A stretch of 40,779 nucleotides of DNA from positions 1 to 40,779 of the forward strand of contig NZ_DLHL01000002.1 in NCBI RefSeq assembly GCF_002483225.1, read 5' to 3'. Under the pieces are notes generated by a model. That model was not told the origin of the DNA and did no database searches. It saw nothing but the letters and a program-made list of their open reading frames with translations. This DNA is from Gemmatimonas sp. UBA7669 (GTDB lineage: Bacteria > Gemmatimonadota > Gemmatimonadetes > Gemmatimonadales > Gemmatimonadaceae). Made by a program: the position numbers and the translations under genes. Below, in pieces: positions 40,698 to 40,779 of this stretch. How positions within the stretch are numbered: position 1 is the stretch's first letter; every line of letters starts with the position of its first letter.

Positions 40698-40731
40698 GTA
40701 CAACCTCCAAGAACGAATGGTTTCGATTGGC

Positions 40732-40748
40732 GTTCGACACTTTCGAAC
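40732..40748. promoter_or_regulatory. 6-bp palindrome GTTCGA-n5-TCGAAC upstream of the lipoprotein
   Basis: GTTCGA (40732-40737) and TCGAAC (40743-40748) flank a 5-base spacer, about 35-51 bases upstream of the ATG at 40697. The position suits an operator near the promoter, but no -10 or -35 can be named. Confidence 0.35.
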
Positions 40749-40756
40749 ACCTATTT

Positions 40757-40779
40757 CTAACAGGGTGCTGAAAAAGTCG
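40757..40779 (+). mobile_element. Probable insertion-sequence terminus at the window's right edge
   Basis: The last bases read CTAACAGGGTGCTGAAAAAGTCG, cut by the window end. The GGGTGCTGAAAAAGTC stretch closely resembles terminal repeats of common IS elements (IS1182/IS5-like, ends of the form GGCTGTTGAAAAAGTC). No transposase is inside the window, so the family is not certain, and the boundary is approximate. Confidence 0.5.

Overview
The window is a high-GC (about two thirds G+C by eye), densely packed chromosomal segment of a Gram-negative-type bacterium. A SusC/SusD pair in a high-GC genome, BNR-repeat secreted proteins with glycine-rich inserts, several outer-membrane beta-barrels, a Tat-exported aminotransferase and an ECF42 sigma factor with its DGPF partner fit Gemmatimonadota best. 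This is inference from gene content, because no rRNA is present. I see no tRNA, rRNA or CRISPR array. No stretch over 300 bases lacks a gene. Both ends look like insertion-sequence termini: an IS3-type end at 1-97 that cuts a BNR-repeat gene, and an IS-like terminus at about 40757-40779.

Layout. 1-2.6 kb: IS3 end and truncated BNR-repeat secreted protein. 2.7-6.0 kb: small orphan protein, secreted LamG-like protein, an M20-like peptidase with degenerate metal ligands, a DUF1905 protein and RidA. 6.1-9.6 kb: HDOD-GAF signalling protein, rhomboid protease, MFS transporter. 9.7-12.2 kb: an ECF42 unit (candidate cognate promoter, DGPF protein, sigma factor, secreted beta-barrel protein). 12.2-16.2 kb: a candidate D-amino/imino-acid module made of a FOXRED1-like FAD oxidase, a divergent ornithine-cyclodeaminase/mu-crystallin enzyme and a lipoprotein D-aminoacylase, with six 12-bp repeats in the divergent control region. 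16.4-21.2 kb: SusC and SusD, ending at a very long hairpin. 21.3-26.0 kb (minus strand): transketolase, DinB-fold protein, beta-barrel protein, AlaX-type alanyl-tRNA editing protein. 26.1-31.1 kb: lipoprotein S41 peptidase and HrpB helicase. 31.1-34.8 kb: Tat-exported HisC-like aminotransferase, flippase-like membrane protein, EamA transporter, small membrane protein. 34.9-39.8 kb: GMC oxidoreductase with a Cys cluster, MarR regulator, class V aminotransferase (serine-glyoxylate type) and 2-hydroxyacid dehydrogenase, the last two overlapping by 4 bp. 39.9-40.7 kb: a lower-GC pair, a small three-helix membrane protein and a lipoprotein whose signal peptide is broken by a G10 tract.

How parts fit together. 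The aminotransferase/dehydrogenase pair would take serine plus glyoxylate to hydroxypyruvate and then glycerate. The 12-16 kb module would release D-amino acids from N-acyl forms, oxidise them and reduce imino acids; the neighbouring SusC/D could import the acylated substrates. The DGPF-ECF42 unit looks autoregulated. Five genes show a TAnnnT hexamer five or six bases before the start codon and no Shine-Dalgarno sequence, which suggests leaderless transcription is common here, while other genes have clear GGAGG-type sites.

The strongest candidates for new biology are the G10 ON/OFF-like lipoprotein and its overlapping partner, the 63-bp-arm hairpin, and the GATATC repeat array ahead of the FAD oxidase gene.
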